A stretch of DNA of 64,000 nt from Actibacterium sp. XHP0104 (GTDB lineage Bacteria > Pseudomonadota > Alphaproteobacteria > Rhodobacterales > Rhodobacteraceae), in the NCBI RefSeq assembly GCF_025751515.1, contig NZ_JAOWLE010000003.1, positions 233,895-297,894 on the forward strand, read 5' to 3'. Shown piece by piece: positions 35,131-44,405 of this stretch (position 1 is the stretch's first letter; each line of letters begins with the position of its first letter). Under the pieces are notes generated by a model that was not told the DNA's origin, ran no database searches, and saw nothing but the letters and a program-made list of their open reading frames with translations. The position numbers and the translations under genes are program-made.

Positions 35131-35971
35131 CGGTCAGAAACGGATAGCAACGGTCAAGGTCAGCGCGGCCCGGCAGCAGATCGTGCAGGCGCGTGCGGTC
35201 TTCGGCAAAGGCCGCGTGCAGCCGCGCCAGCGAGGCCGGGGACAGCTGCGGCCGCTGCTGCATCTGCCGCGATTTCTTGATCCGGTCGCGCAGCCCTTGC
35301 GGCACCAGCGCGCGGCGCAGCCCGGCGGCGACGGGGTTGTCGATCAGCAGCCCATGCAGCGGAAAGCGGCGGATGCGCTCGGCCGAGGCATTCATCTGCG
35401 CCTGTTCCTCTTGCCACTGCACGGCACCCGTGTGGCCCAGAAAGGCACAGACCTGTTCCAGCGTGGCTTGGGGGTCGGATTTCATGGCCTCAAGGCTGGT
35501 GACAAACAGGTTTTCGGCGCCATAGGCATCAATGAATGGCGCGATCTGACGGGCGTAGCAGCCATAGGAAATCAGCTCGGGGTGGGTATCTATGGCGGTG
35601 TCGATATCGGTTGTGATCACACCCATCGTCCATTCATGGATGTAATGCGATTCCGCCCGCGTTACCGGGTTGCGCATCATGTAGACCAGCTTGGGCGTGC
35701 CCAGTGCAGCCTGCATGCGCGGCAGGGTCTGCGGATAGGTGGGCAGCTTGGTGTAATGGGTGCTGGCCTCGCCGCGAATGTCGCCCGGCGCGGCGGCGTC
35801 GAACAGCGCCTGATACCAACCCATCCCGCGCGCATAGACATCGTCGTCCGAGAAAAAGTTCGGCTCTTTCGGGTCGGTCATGAACAGACCCGGCTGCGCG
35901 CCGATCTGGGCGGCCAGCGTGCTGGTGCCGCATTTCATCGCGCCGATGATGATGAAATCGGGCAGGGCCAT
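35123..35971 (-). CDS. Sulfotransferase domain protein
   Basis: A 282-residue protein of the classical sulfotransferase domain family. The PAPS-binding loop IIGAMKCGTSTLAAQIG is at about residues 8-24, followed by KEPNFFSDDD, as in heparan N-deacetylase/sulfotransferase-type and bacterial carbohydrate sulfotransferases; VYMMRNPVTRAESHYIHEW at about 93-111 is the 3'-phosphate site. It is translationally coupled to the GT2 gene downstream and two bases from the GT2 gene upstream. Of the five sulfotransferase-fold proteins this most resembles carbohydrate sulfotransferases. Confidence 0.9.
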   Translation of the reverse strand: MALPDFIIIGAMKCGTSTLAAQIGAQPGLFMTDPKEPNFFSDDDVYARGMGWYQALFDAAAPGDIRGEASTHYTKLPTYPQTLPRMQAALGTPKLVYMMRNPVTRAESHYIHEWTMGVITTDIDTAIDTHPELISYGCYARQIAPFIDAYGAENLFVTSLEAMKSDPQATLEQVCAFLGHTGAVQWQEEQAQMNASAERIRRFPLHGLLIDNPVAAGLRRALVPQGLRDRIKKSRQMQQRPQLSPASLARLHAAFAEDRTRLHDLLPGRADLDRCYPFLTDG

Positions 35972-35973
35972 GG

Positions 35974-36960
35974 CTATCCCTCGACCGCGCGGCGATCGCC
36001 CAGCGGCGTCAGCGCGTTTGTCCAGATATCGCGGTGTTCCTTGTCGGGCACCGGCGGCACGCCTTTGCCCAGCAATGCCCGCGTCAGCGCCAGCGCGCGC
36101 CCGATGCTCCAGGCGATATTGGCGCGCCAGGGGCCGGTGGGGCCGTAAAGCTGGCGAAACAGGCGTGTGCGCGAGGCGTAGTAATAGGGCGGCAGGCGTT
36201 TGCGCGCCTTGGCCAGCGCCTTGACCGGGCCGCTGCCGCCCCGGAAATGCACCGCCACGGCGTCATGCACATAGGCGATGCGCCAGCCCGCGCGATGGGC
36301 GCGAAAGCAGTATTCGACGTCTTCGAAATAGAGGAAATAGCCCTCGTCCATCGGGCCTAGCTGTTTCACCATCTCGCCGCGCAGCAGGATGCAGGCAAAG
36401 CTGGCCCATTCGATCTGATCGGGCGCGGGCGGCATGGTCAGCGGCACCCGGCGCGCGCCCAGCAGGCGCGAAACAGGGCCGCTTTGGGCCGCGCGGATCA
36501 GCTCGCTTGCGGGGCTGTGAAAACGGAAACAGCTGATCTGTTGGCTGCCATCGTCATAGTCGATGCGCGGCGCGAACAGGCCCTTTTCGGGCTGCGCGTC
36601 TGCGGCCGAAAGGATGGCGGTGAAAAAGCCCGGCTGCACGATCGCGTCGGAATTGAGCACCAGGTAATAGTCGGCCGAGCGCGCACCGATGCCCTGGTTA
36701 TGCCCGCCCGAAAAGCCGGTATTGCTGGGCGAACGCACCAGCGTGACCTTATCGCGGTCAGGGCGGGTGTCGATCCAGGCGGCGATCTCGTCGGCAGACC
36801 CATCGCCCGAGTTGTTGTCGACGATCACAAGGTGGCCGTCATGGTCGCCCAGATCACGCAGAACCGACTCGGCGCATTGCACGGTCAGCCCGGCGGTGCG
36901 GTAATTGATGACCGAGATCACGACACGGTGGTGCGGGGCAGGATCGGAGGGCGATGACAC
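35974..36960 (-). CDS. Glycosyltransferase family 2 (rhamnosyltransferase-like)
   Basis: A GT2 enzyme of about 328 residues. The frame is open far upstream, but that part is antisense to the polymerase-like gene at 37240 and has no coding character. GTG at 36958-36960 is the likeliest start, placing VVISVINYRTAGLTVQCAES near the N-terminus; TTG at 36975 is an alternative. Motifs: VIVDNNSGDGSADEI, NTGFSGGHNQG, YYLVLNSDAIVQPGF and YFLYFEDVEYCFRAHRAGW. This set matches rhamnosyltransferase-like GT2 enzymes, though the sugar is not proven. Confidence 0.82.
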   Translation of the reverse strand: MSSPSDPAPHHRVVISVINYRTAGLTVQCAESVLRDLGDHDGHLVIVDNNSGDGSADEIAAWIDTRPDRDKVTLVRSPSNTGFSGGHNQGIGARSADYYLVLNSDAIVQPGFFTAILSAADAQPEKGLFAPRIDYDDGSQQISCFRFHSPASELIRAAQSGPVSRLLGARRVPLTMPPAPDQIEWASFACILLRGEMVKQLGPMDEGYFLYFEDVEYCFRAHRAGWRIAYVHDAVAVHFRGGSGPVKALAKARKRLPPYYYASRTRLFRQLYGPTGPWRANIAWSIGRALALTRALLGKGVPPVPDKEHRDIWTNALTPLGDRRAVEG

Positions 36961-37239
36961 AAGCGATTCCGTCAATAAACACAAGTCACGCCCCCGTTGG
37001 GCGCAGGTGGCGCGACTATAGTGACGCCCGGCCAAGTTCGTAAAGCCCTGGGCCGCGTGGGCGAAACAATGCCCGGCAAAGCGCCCCATTGTCGGGCAGA
37101 GATAGGGCGCTATGTCACAAAACCGCGCCCTTAGCCGTTCAAGGTTTTGCACCGCAACCAAAAAGGGTAAAACCGTCAGGGACGACCTGCGTTCCAGTTC
37201 TTGCCGAGTAACCCCGCCGAAAGGCCCTAGCGACAAACC

Positions 37240-38775
37240 ATGCCCAATACTTTCGCCAACCTTGTTCTGTTCGGCTACCCGCTGGTGGTGATCATCCTGT
37301 TTCGCAGGATGTCGCTGCAAAGCGCGCTGATCTGGTCGATCGTCGCGGGCTATCTGTTGCTGCCGATGCGCACCGGGATCGACTTGCCGATGTTCCCGAC
37401 CATCGACAAGACATTCGTGCCCAGCGTGACCGCGGCGATTGCCTGCATGTTCATCGTTATGTCGCAGCGCACCCCGCTGCGGGCCGCCGCCCAGCCCGCC
37501 GAACGCCCGTTCGCCTTTGACCCGCAACGTGGCAAGCTATTGTTCTGGGGGCTGACGATCCTGCTGTTCGCGACTCCGCTGATCACGGTCATGACCAATG
37601 GCGACCCGGTCGAGCAGGGCAACAAGTTCATCCGCGGGCTGCGGATGTATGACACGTTCTCGATCATCGGGGCGATGATGGTGACGATGCTGCCGTTCTA
37701 TCTGGGACGGCGCTTTCTGAACACGGATGACGGCCACCGCCTGTTGCTGCGCGTTCTGGTGCTGGCGGCGCTGGGGTATTCGCTGTTCGTGTTGTGGGAG
37801 GTGCGGATGAGCCCCTTCGTCAACAAGCACGTCTACGGCTTCTTTCAGCACTCTATCGCCCAGCACGCCCGTGGCGGCGGCTGGCGGCCCAAGGTGTTTT
37901 TGAACCACGGGCTGTGGCTGGGTATCTTCGAATGTATGGCCGTGCTCGCGGCGATGGCGTTGTGGCGGGCGCGCCGCGACAAGGAACCGGCGCTGCGCTG
38001 GCTGCTGTTCGGGGCCTATCTGTTCGGGGTTCTGGTGCTGTCAAAAACGCTGGGCGCGTTCCTGCTGGCGGTGATGTTCGCACCGGTCATCCTGTTCATC
38101 GGGGTGCGCGGGCAGTTGCTGATCGCGGCGGTGATCGCGGGCACGGTGATGACCTATCCGATGCTGCGCGGTGCCGGGTTGGTGCCGACGAACAAGCTGT
38201 ATAATTTCGCCGCCTCGATCGATGCGCAGCGCGCGCAATCGCTGCAATACCGGTTCGACAACGAAGAGCTGCTGCTGGAGCGGGCCAACAAGAAACCGCT
38301 GGCCGGCTGGGGCAGCTGGGGCCGCCCGCGCGTGTCGAACGAAAAGGGCAACACGATCAGCACTTCGGACGGCTATTGGGTGATCATCATCGGCGTGCAT
38401 GGCTGGCTGGGCTACATCGCGCAGTTCGCTCTGCTGGGCCTGCCGATGATTCTGATGGCGCTGAACCGGCGCAAGCTGGGGGTGACGATGGAAACCGCGG
38501 GCCTAAGCATCGTGCTGGCGGCTGCGATGCTGGACCTGGTGCCCAATGCCACGATCACGTCCGTGACCTGGCTGGTGGCGGGGGCTGTGTTCGGTCGGTA
38601 TCAAACCGCTGTGGCAGTCGCGCCGGAACCTCTTGTGCGCCCGCGGATGGCCCAGTCACGACAGGCGGCGACCCCTGCCGCGCCAACACCGGCCGCCCCC
38701 CGCGACCGGGCGCCATCCACGCCGCCCAAGGTCGTGCACCACCGCCGCCCGCGCCGGGCCGGCCAACACGGATAG
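37240..38775 (+). CDS. O-antigen ligase/polymerase-like membrane protein
   Basis: A 511-residue integral membrane protein with about ten helices and a proline/arginine-rich cytoplasmic tail (about 460-511). The large loop between helices contains RFDNEELLLERANKKPLAGWGSWGRPR, the position where Wzy polymerases and WaaL ligases carry catalytic arginines. The best guess is the EPS repeat-unit polymerase (Wzy-like); ligase is the alternative. It is divergent from the GT2 gene at 35974 with about 280 bases between them. The GT61 and sulfotransferase genes follow closely. Confidence 0.7.
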   Translation: MPNTFANLVLFGYPLVVIILFRRMSLQSALIWSIVAGYLLLPMRTGIDLPMFPTIDKTFVPSVTAAIACMFIVMSQRTPLRAAAQPAERPFAFDPQRGKLLFWGLTILLFATPLITVMTNGDPVEQGNKFIRGLRMYDTFSIIGAMMVTMLPFYLGRRFLNTDDGHRLLLRVLVLAALGYSLFVLWEVRMSPFVNKHVYGFFQHSIAQHARGGGWRPKVFLNHGLWLGIFECMAVLAAMALWRARRDKEPALRWLLFGAYLFGVLVLSKTLGAFLLAVMFAPVILFIGVRGQLLIAAVIAGTVMTYPMLRGAGLVPTNKLYNFAASIDAQRAQSLQYRFDNEELLLERANKKPLAGWGSWGRPRVSNEKGNTISTSDGYWVIIIGVHGWLGYIAQFALLGLPMILMALNRRKLGVTMETAGLSIVLAAAMLDLVPNATITSVTWLVAGAVFGRYQTAVAVAPEPLVRPRMAQSRQAATPAAPTPAAPRDRAPSTPPKVVHHRRPRRAGQHG

Positions 38776-38782
38776 GCCCCGC

Positions 38783-39820
38783 GTGATCACCCCCCCATCT
38801 GCCCAGATCGACATTGCCCCGCTGCATTGCCCCGAGGCCCGGCTGATCACCGCGCGGTCTTACCTGATCGACCGGTTCGTGCCCGATAGCGAGATCGTGC
38901 TGCTTCCCGCCAAGACGGTTGCGGGCGGGCGGCTCGGCTATCATCGGGGGCCGGTATCGGCCTCGGTCGCGCAGCCCCGCCGTCGCAGCCTGATGCGAAT
39001 GGGCCAGGTGCCGGTGCAGCAGGTCGACGATGCGCTGCTGATCGACTTTCGGCTGAACGTGCCGCAGAACTGGGCGCATTTCCTGAACAACCACCTGCCG
39101 ATCCTGTTTCGCATTTGCGATGATGCGGGGCTAAGCCCGGCCGACCTGTGCCTGATCCTGCCCGGCAATACGCCCGGCTATATCGCCAAGGTGGCCGCCC
39201 TGTTCGGCCTGCGCATCCTCAGCACCGACGACACCGTGCAGGGTCAGGGCATCAACTTTACGTCGGAGCCATGGACCGGCATCCGCCCCGCGCGCCGCGA
39301 CTGGGCCACGCTGCCCTGGCCGACCGAGGCACTGACCCGCGCCGATATTCTGGGCGGCACCGATCAGGGCCTGCCGCGCAAGGTGTTCCTGTCGCGCCAG
39401 GATACCCGCACCCTTGAAAACGAGGCCGAGGTCGAGGCCCTTTTGGCGCAGCGCGGCTTTACCAAGCTTTACGCCGAGGATCTGACCCCCGCCCAGCAGT
39501 TCCGCCTGTTCCAAGAGGCCGAAGAGATCGTCGCCATTCATGGCGCGGGGCTTGCGCCGCTGCTGTATCTGGCGCCCGACGCGCCGCTGAAATGGTTGAT
39601 CGAGCTGTTTCCCTGCGGCCACATGACCGATGTCTACCGCGTGATGGCGCATCAATGCGGCATTCGCTGGATGGGCGTGCGCGGGCGCATCCGCCCCGAA
39701 CATGTGGCCCCCGCCTATGAGCTGGGCCAGCCCTTCCTGGCCTATTCGCTGCAACCCTTTCATGCCGATTGTCACGCCATTGCGCAGGCCATCGACATGC
39801 TAGAGCAAGAGACCCAATGA
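38783..39820 (+). CDS. Glycosyltransferase family 61
   Basis: A 345-residue protein, start at GTG 38783, seven bases after the previous stop; the longer frame runs back into the previous gene and is discarded. It has the GT61 (DUF563) hallmark EEIVAIHGAGLAPLLYLAP at about 235-253, plus FLSRQDTR and NWAHFLNNHLPIL. Bacterial GT61 proteins are found in capsule and EPS clusters and often transfer xylose or similar sugars in characterised eukaryotic relatives. It overlaps the sulfotransferase gene downstream by four bases (ATGA). Confidence 0.85.
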   Translation: MITPPSAQIDIAPLHCPEARLITARSYLIDRFVPDSEIVLLPAKTVAGGRLGYHRGPVSASVAQPRRRSLMRMGQVPVQQVDDALLIDFRLNVPQNWAHFLNNHLPILFRICDDAGLSPADLCLILPGNTPGYIAKVAALFGLRILSTDDTVQGQGINFTSEPWTGIRPARRDWATLPWPTEALTRADILGGTDQGLPRKVFLSRQDTRTLENEAEVEALLAQRGFTKLYAEDLTPAQQFRLFQEAEEIVAIHGAGLAPLLYLAPDAPLKWLIELFPCGHMTDVYRVMAHQCGIRWMGVRGRIRPEHVAPAYELGQPFLAYSLQPFHADCHAIAQAIDMLEQETQ

Positions 39821-40428
39821 AATCGCAAAAGGTATTCTGTATCGGGTTCCAAAAGACCGGCACGTCGTCGCTGGGCCTGGCGCTGGAAAAGCTGGGCTAT
39901 CGCGTTGCCGGCTATTACCCGTTCCGCGACATGGCCCACCAAGACGGTCTGACCATGGCCGAGGTCGAACAGCGCGCCATCGAGGTGATGCGCGATTTCG
40001 ACGCCGCGCAGGATACGCCCTGGCCGGTGCTGTATCGCGAACTGGACGCCGCCTTTCCGGGGTCGAAATTCATTCACATCTCGCGCGGCAGCGATGCGTG
40101 GCTGAACAGTGCTACGAATGATTTCAACACGTTCCCGAACCAGATTCACAACCTGATCTACGGCTCGCCCTTCCCCATCGGGCACGAGGCAGACTGGCTG
40201 GCCCGCTATGACCGCCACAATGCCGAGGTGCGCGCCTATTTCGCCGATCGGCCCGATGATTTCATCTCGCTCGAGCTGGAAAAGGGCGAGGTCAACTGGG
40301 ACAAAATCTGCGGCTTTCTGGGCGTGCCCGTGCCGAACATCCCCTGGCCCCACGCCAACAAGCGGCAGGTCAAGAAATACAAGCTGATCTGGTGGCGGAT
40401 GCTGCGGCGGTTGGGGCTTGACCCCTAG
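39817..40428 (+). CDS. Sulfotransferase-like protein
   Basis: A 203-residue protein, start at ATG 39817 in the ATGA overlap with the GT61 gene. KVFCIGFQKTGTSSLGLAL at about residues 5-23 is the phosphosulfate-binding loop and SKFIHISRGSDAWLNS at about 85-100 the second nucleotide site. It is of the same subtype as the gene at 31544, shorter than classical sulfotransferases. It ends the EPS locus; its stop shares a CTAG with the stop of putA. Confidence 0.82.
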   Translation: MKSQKVFCIGFQKTGTSSLGLALEKLGYRVAGYYPFRDMAHQDGLTMAEVEQRAIEVMRDFDAAQDTPWPVLYRELDAAFPGSKFIHISRGSDAWLNSATNDFNTFPNQIHNLIYGSPFPIGHEADWLARYDRHNAEVRAYFADRPDDFISLELEKGEVNWDKICGFLGVPVPNIPWPHANKRQVKKYKLIWWRMLRRLGLDP

Positions 40429-43400
40429 ACCCCGCCCAGCAGATCCACGTTTCCGCCCGAGGCCGTCGTGTCGATACAGACATGGCGTTCGGCCAGCACA
40501 TGCGCGGCGTCGGGCCGCCCGGTGATCAGCGGCACGATCGGCCCCTTGCGCGCGGCCAGCGCCTGCACATAGGCCCGCGCCATGGCCGCGTCACCCCACC
40601 ACAGCACCGCCGAAATGCCCGCCAGCGTGGTCAGGGCCTCGGGGTTCAGCGCGCTGGCGGCCTGGATCGCGGCACCGCCCAGTCGGGCAACCGTGGCAGC
40701 CTGATCGGCGGCCGCGTCGGCGCCCGGGCCGAGGCACAGAACCGGCGGGCGCGCCGTCATGGTCAGGCGGTTCGATTCACCGGTCGGGCCGGGCAGGTTC
40801 AGGCTGACCGCGGATGGCGGGGCCGAGGCGGGGCCAAGGGTTTTCGGCGGCGCGCTCTGGTCCCATTCCGTGGCGGCCTGCACCGGCGGGTTGGCGCCAA
40901 ATCGCGGCAGGTAATGCGGCCCGCCCGCCTTGGGGCCGGTGCCTGACAGGCCCTCGCCACCAAAGGGCTGGCTGCCCACGATTGCGCCGATCTGGTTGCG
41001 GTTCACATAGATGTTGCCGGCGTGAATGCGGTCGGTCACGTGCTGCACCCGGTCATCAATGCGGGTTTGCAGGCCAAAGGTCAGCCTGTATCCGGTGGCG
41101 TTGATGTCGTCGATCACCTGATCCAGCTCATCGGCGGCGAATGTCGCGACATGCAACACGGGGCCAAAGATCTCGCGCCCCAGATCATTGATGCCATCCA
41201 CCCGGATCATCGCCGGGCCGACAAAGGTGCCGGTGGTGGGCGCCTTGATCTGGTGGATCAAGCGGCCCTCGGCGCGGGCGCGGTCGACATGGGCCTGAAT
41301 GTCGGCCTGCGCGGTGGCGTCGATCACCGGGCCGCAATCGGTGCTCAGGTTCCACGGGTCGCCCAGGCCCAGTTCCTGCATGGCGCCTTGCAGCATGTGA
41401 ACGACGTTCTGGGCGATATCCTCTTGCAGATAGAGACACCGCAGCGCCGAGCATCGCTGCCCGGCAGACTGAAACGCGCTTTCGACAATCGCCGTGACGG
41501 TCTGTTCGGGCAGGGCGGTTGAATCGACGATCATCGCGTTCAGCCCGCCGGTTTCCGCGATCAGCGGCGCGCCGGGGGCCAGGCCATCGGCCATGGCCGC
41601 ACGAATACGCAGCGCCGTCGCGGTTGACCCGGTAAAGGCCACGCCCGCCACGCGCGGATCAGAGGTGATTGCCGCACCCACGCGCGTGCCCGGCCCGGGC
41701 AGCAGTTGCAGCGCCGTGTCGGGCACCCCGGCGCGATGCATCAGCTGCACCGCCAGATGGGCGATGATCGGAGTCTGGTCGGCCGGTTTCGCCAGCACGC
41801 CATTGCCCGCCGCCAACGCCGCCGCGATCTGGCCGGTAAAGATCGCCAGCGGAAAGTTCCACGGGCTGATACAGGTGAACACCCCGGCGGGCGGGGTCTC
41901 GGGGGCGTTGGCGGCGTAGTAGCGCAGGAAATCCACCGCCTCGCGCAGTTCGGCCACGGCATCGGCGGGCGATTTGCCGGCCTCGCGCGCCAGAATGGCA
42001 AAGATCGGGCCAAAGTTTTCCTCATAGAGATCCGCCGCGCGGTTCAGCACGGCCTGCCGGTCGGCGCGCGGCGCCTGCCACGGACGCGCCGCGGCCAGCG
42101 CGGTTTCGACATCCTCGGGGCTGGCATCGGCCACGGTGCCGGGGCTGTCGGCGGGATCAAAGGGGTTGGTGACCGGCTGCGGGTCTAGCGGGCGCGCGGG
42201 GCCTGCGATCAGCGGCGCGGCGGCATAGGTTTCACGCCGCAGCGGATCACGCGCGGCATTGATGCGGGCCAGCGTCGGAATATCGGTCAGATCGAACCCG
42301 ACCGAGTTCTTGCGCTGCGGCATGAACAGGTCGGGGCCCGTCGCAATCGCGGCGGGCGTGACGCCCAGCGCGGCAAAGGGGTCGCCCGCGACCTCTTCGG
42401 GCGGAATCTCGTCATTGACGATCTGGTTCACGAAAGAGCTGTTCGCCCCGTTTTCCAACAGGCGTCGCACCAGATAGGCCAAGAGGTCGCGATGCGCGCC
42501 GACGGGAGCGTAGATGCGACAGCGCGTGCCCTCGCCGGTCAGAACGATATCGTGCAGCGCCTCGCCCATGCCATGCAGGCGTTGAAATTCAAACGCGGTG
42601 GGGTCGGTCGCCATGTCCAGCACGGCGGCGACGGTATGGGCGTTGTGGGTCGCGAGTTGCGGATAGATGCGGTCGGTCATCGCCAGCAGCTTGCGCGCAT
42701 TGGCGATATAGCTGACATCGGTCGCGGGTTTGGTGGTGAATACCGGGAACCCGGCAACGCCCTTGACCTGGGCGCGCTTGATCTCGGTATCCCAATAGGC
42801 GCCCTTGACCAGCCGCACCATGATCTTGCGATCCAGCCGGGTTGTCAGGTCATAGAGGTAATCCAGAACCGCACCGGCGCGCTTGCCATAGGCCTGCACC
42901 ACCACGCCGAACCCGTTCCAGCCCGCCAGCGCGGGGTTGGCCAGCGTGGCCTCGATCACATCCATCGACAACGACAGGCGGTCGGCCTCTTCGGCGTCGA
43001 TGTTCAGCCCCATGCCCGCCGCCTTGGCCGCAAGGGCCAGCTCGGTCAGGCGCGGCACCAGCTCGGCCATCACCCGGTCACGATGGGCCAGCTCGTATCG
43101 CGGATGCAGCGCCGACAGCTTGACCGAAATGCCGGGATTATCGCGGATATTGTCATGGGTGCAGGCACGGGCGATCGCGGCAATCGCGTCGCTATAGGCG
43201 CGGTGATAGCGGGCGGCGTCCTCGGCGGTTTTCGCGGCCTCGCCCAGCATGTCGTAGGAATAGCTATAGCCGCGCTTTTCCATTTTCGCGGCGCGATCCA
43301 TCGCGGATTTGATGGTTTCGCCCAGCACGAACTGGCGGCCCATTTCTTTCATCGCGCGCGACACGGCGGTGCGGATCACCGGCTCGCCCAGACGTTTCAC

Positions 43401-43844
43401 CGCGCCGCGCAGGGTGCCCACCAGGCCCGGCTGCGGGTCGTCAAGGATCTTGCCGGTCAGCATCAAGGCCCAGGTCGAGGCATTGACCAGCGGCGAGGTC
43501 GAATGCCCCATATGCCGGCCCCAGTCAGAGGGCGCGATCTTGTCTTCGATCAGGGCGTCGATGGTTTCGGCGTCGGGCACGCGCAGCAGGGCCTCGGCCA
43601 GACACATCAGCGCGATGCCCTCATCGGTCGACAGGCCGTATTCGGCCAGGAACACCTCCATCAAACCCGGATGCGACTGGGCACGGATGCGGCGCACCAG
43701 CTCGGCGGCGCGGGCGGTGATCCGGGCGCGGGCCGCGTCATCCAGCGCGGCCTGTTGCACCAGCGCGCCCAACAGCGCGGTTTCGTCGGTATAGGTCTGT
43801 GTGTCGATCTGCGAACGCATCATGGGCACCTCGTGTCGTTTCAC
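40425..43844 (-). CDS. putA: Bifunctional proline dehydrogenase/P5C dehydrogenase
   Basis: A 1139-residue enzyme that oxidises proline to glutamate: the N-terminal FAD-dependent proline dehydrogenase (about 60-470, with VRLVKGAYWDTEIKRAQ and GTRCRIYAPVGAHRDLLAYLVRR) makes pyrroline-5-carboxylate, and the aldehyde dehydrogenase (about 540-990) converts its hydrolysed form to glutamate. Catalytic glutamate is in LIAETGGLNAMI and catalytic cysteine in SAGQRCSALRCL. There is no N-terminal ribbon-helix-helix DNA-binding domain, so it does not repress itself; the divergent PutR gene supplies regulation. Start may be ATG 43844 or the second in-frame ATG seven codons in. Confidence 0.96.
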   Translation of the reverse strand: MKRHEVPMMRSQIDTQTYTDETALLGALVQQAALDDAARARITARAAELVRRIRAQSHPGLMEVFLAEYGLSTDEGIALMCLAEALLRVPDAETIDALIEDKIAPSDWGRHMGHSTSPLVNASTWALMLTGKILDDPQPGLVGTLRGAVKRLGEPVIRTAVSRAMKEMGRQFVLGETIKSAMDRAAKMEKRGYSYSYDMLGEAAKTAEDAARYHRAYSDAIAAIARACTHDNIRDNPGISVKLSALHPRYELAHRDRVMAELVPRLTELALAAKAAGMGLNIDAEEADRLSLSMDVIEATLANPALAGWNGFGVVVQAYGKRAGAVLDYLYDLTTRLDRKIMVRLVKGAYWDTEIKRAQVKGVAGFPVFTTKPATDVSYIANARKLLAMTDRIYPQLATHNAHTVAAVLDMATDPTAFEFQRLHGMGEALHDIVLTGEGTRCRIYAPVGAHRDLLAYLVRRLLENGANSSFVNQIVNDEIPPEEVAGDPFAALGVTPAAIATGPDLFMPQRKNSVGFDLTDIPTLARINAARDPLRRETYAAAPLIAGPARPLDPQPVTNPFDPADSPGTVADASPEDVETALAAARPWQAPRADRQAVLNRAADLYEENFGPIFAILAREAGKSPADAVAELREAVDFLRYYAANAPETPPAGVFTCISPWNFPLAIFTGQIAAALAAGNGVLAKPADQTPIIAHLAVQLMHRAGVPDTALQLLPGPGTRVGAAITSDPRVAGVAFTGSTATALRIRAAMADGLAPGAPLIAETGGLNAMIVDSTALPEQTVTAIVESAFQSAGQRCSALRCLYLQEDIAQNVVHMLQGAMQELGLGDPWNLSTDCGPVIDATAQADIQAHVDRARAEGRLIHQIKAPTTGTFVGPAMIRVDGINDLGREIFGPVLHVATFAADELDQVIDDINATGYRLTFGLQTRIDDRVQHVTDRIHAGNIYVNRNQIGAIVGSQPFGGEGLSGTGPKAGGPHYLPRFGANPPVQAATEWDQSAPPKTLGPASAPPSAVSLNLPGPTGESNRLTMTARPPVLCLGPGADAAADQAATVARLGGAAIQAASALNPEALTTLAGISAVLWWGDAAMARAYVQALAARKGPIVPLITGRPDAAHVLAERHVCIDTTASGGNVDLLGGV

Positions 43845-43928
43845 CCAATATAACCCGCATTTGATGTTCGTTTTTCCCGAGTTGGTGCGATATGATTTCC
43901 GAAATGGCTAATTGTCGGACGGGTTTTC

Positions 43929-44405
43929 ATGCAAAACGATCAGCCCCACCTTGACGGATATGACCGCAAGATCCTGGCCGCCCTGACCGAGGACGGGCGA
44001 ATCTCGATCACCGATCTGGCAGCGCGGATCGGGCTGTCGAAATCGCCCACGCAGGCTCGGCTGAGGCGGCTAGAGGCCGAAGGCGTGATCACCGGCTATC
44101 GCGCCTTGGTCGATCCGGTGCGGCTGGGACTGGATCACGTGGCCTTTGTCGAGGTCAAACTAAGCGACACGCGGCAGGCCGCGCTAAGGGCATTCAACGA
44201 TGCGGTTGCGCGCATTCCCGAGGTGGAACAGGCCCATATGATCGCCGCGCATTTCGACTATCTGCTCAAGGTGCGCACGACCGATATGCGGGCCTATCGC
44301 CGGGTGCTGGGCGAACAGATTTCCGCCCTGCCGCATGTGGCGCATTCATCGACCTATGTGGCGATGCAGGCGGTCAAGGATACCGGCTTTGCCGATCTGG
44401 GCTAG
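43929..44405 (+). CDS. putR: Lrp/AsnC family regulator of putA
   Basis: A 158-residue regulator: N-terminal helix-turn-helix (LDGYDRKILAALTEDGRISITDLAARIGLSKSPTQ split over residues 8-42) and a C-terminal RAM ligand domain ending with TTDMRAYRRVLGEQISALPHV. It is divergent from putA with 84 bases between, the usual putR-putA arrangement in alphaproteobacteria, where it activates putA in response to proline. Its 3' end overlaps the convergent RND pump gene by 32 bases. Confidence 0.93.
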   Translation: MQNDQPHLDGYDRKILAALTEDGRISITDLAARIGLSKSPTQARLRRLEAEGVITGYRALVDPVRLGLDHVAFVEVKLSDTRQAALRAFNDAVARIPEVEQAHMIAAHFDYLLKVRTTDMRAYRRVLGEQISALPHVAHSSTYVAMQAVKDTGFADLG

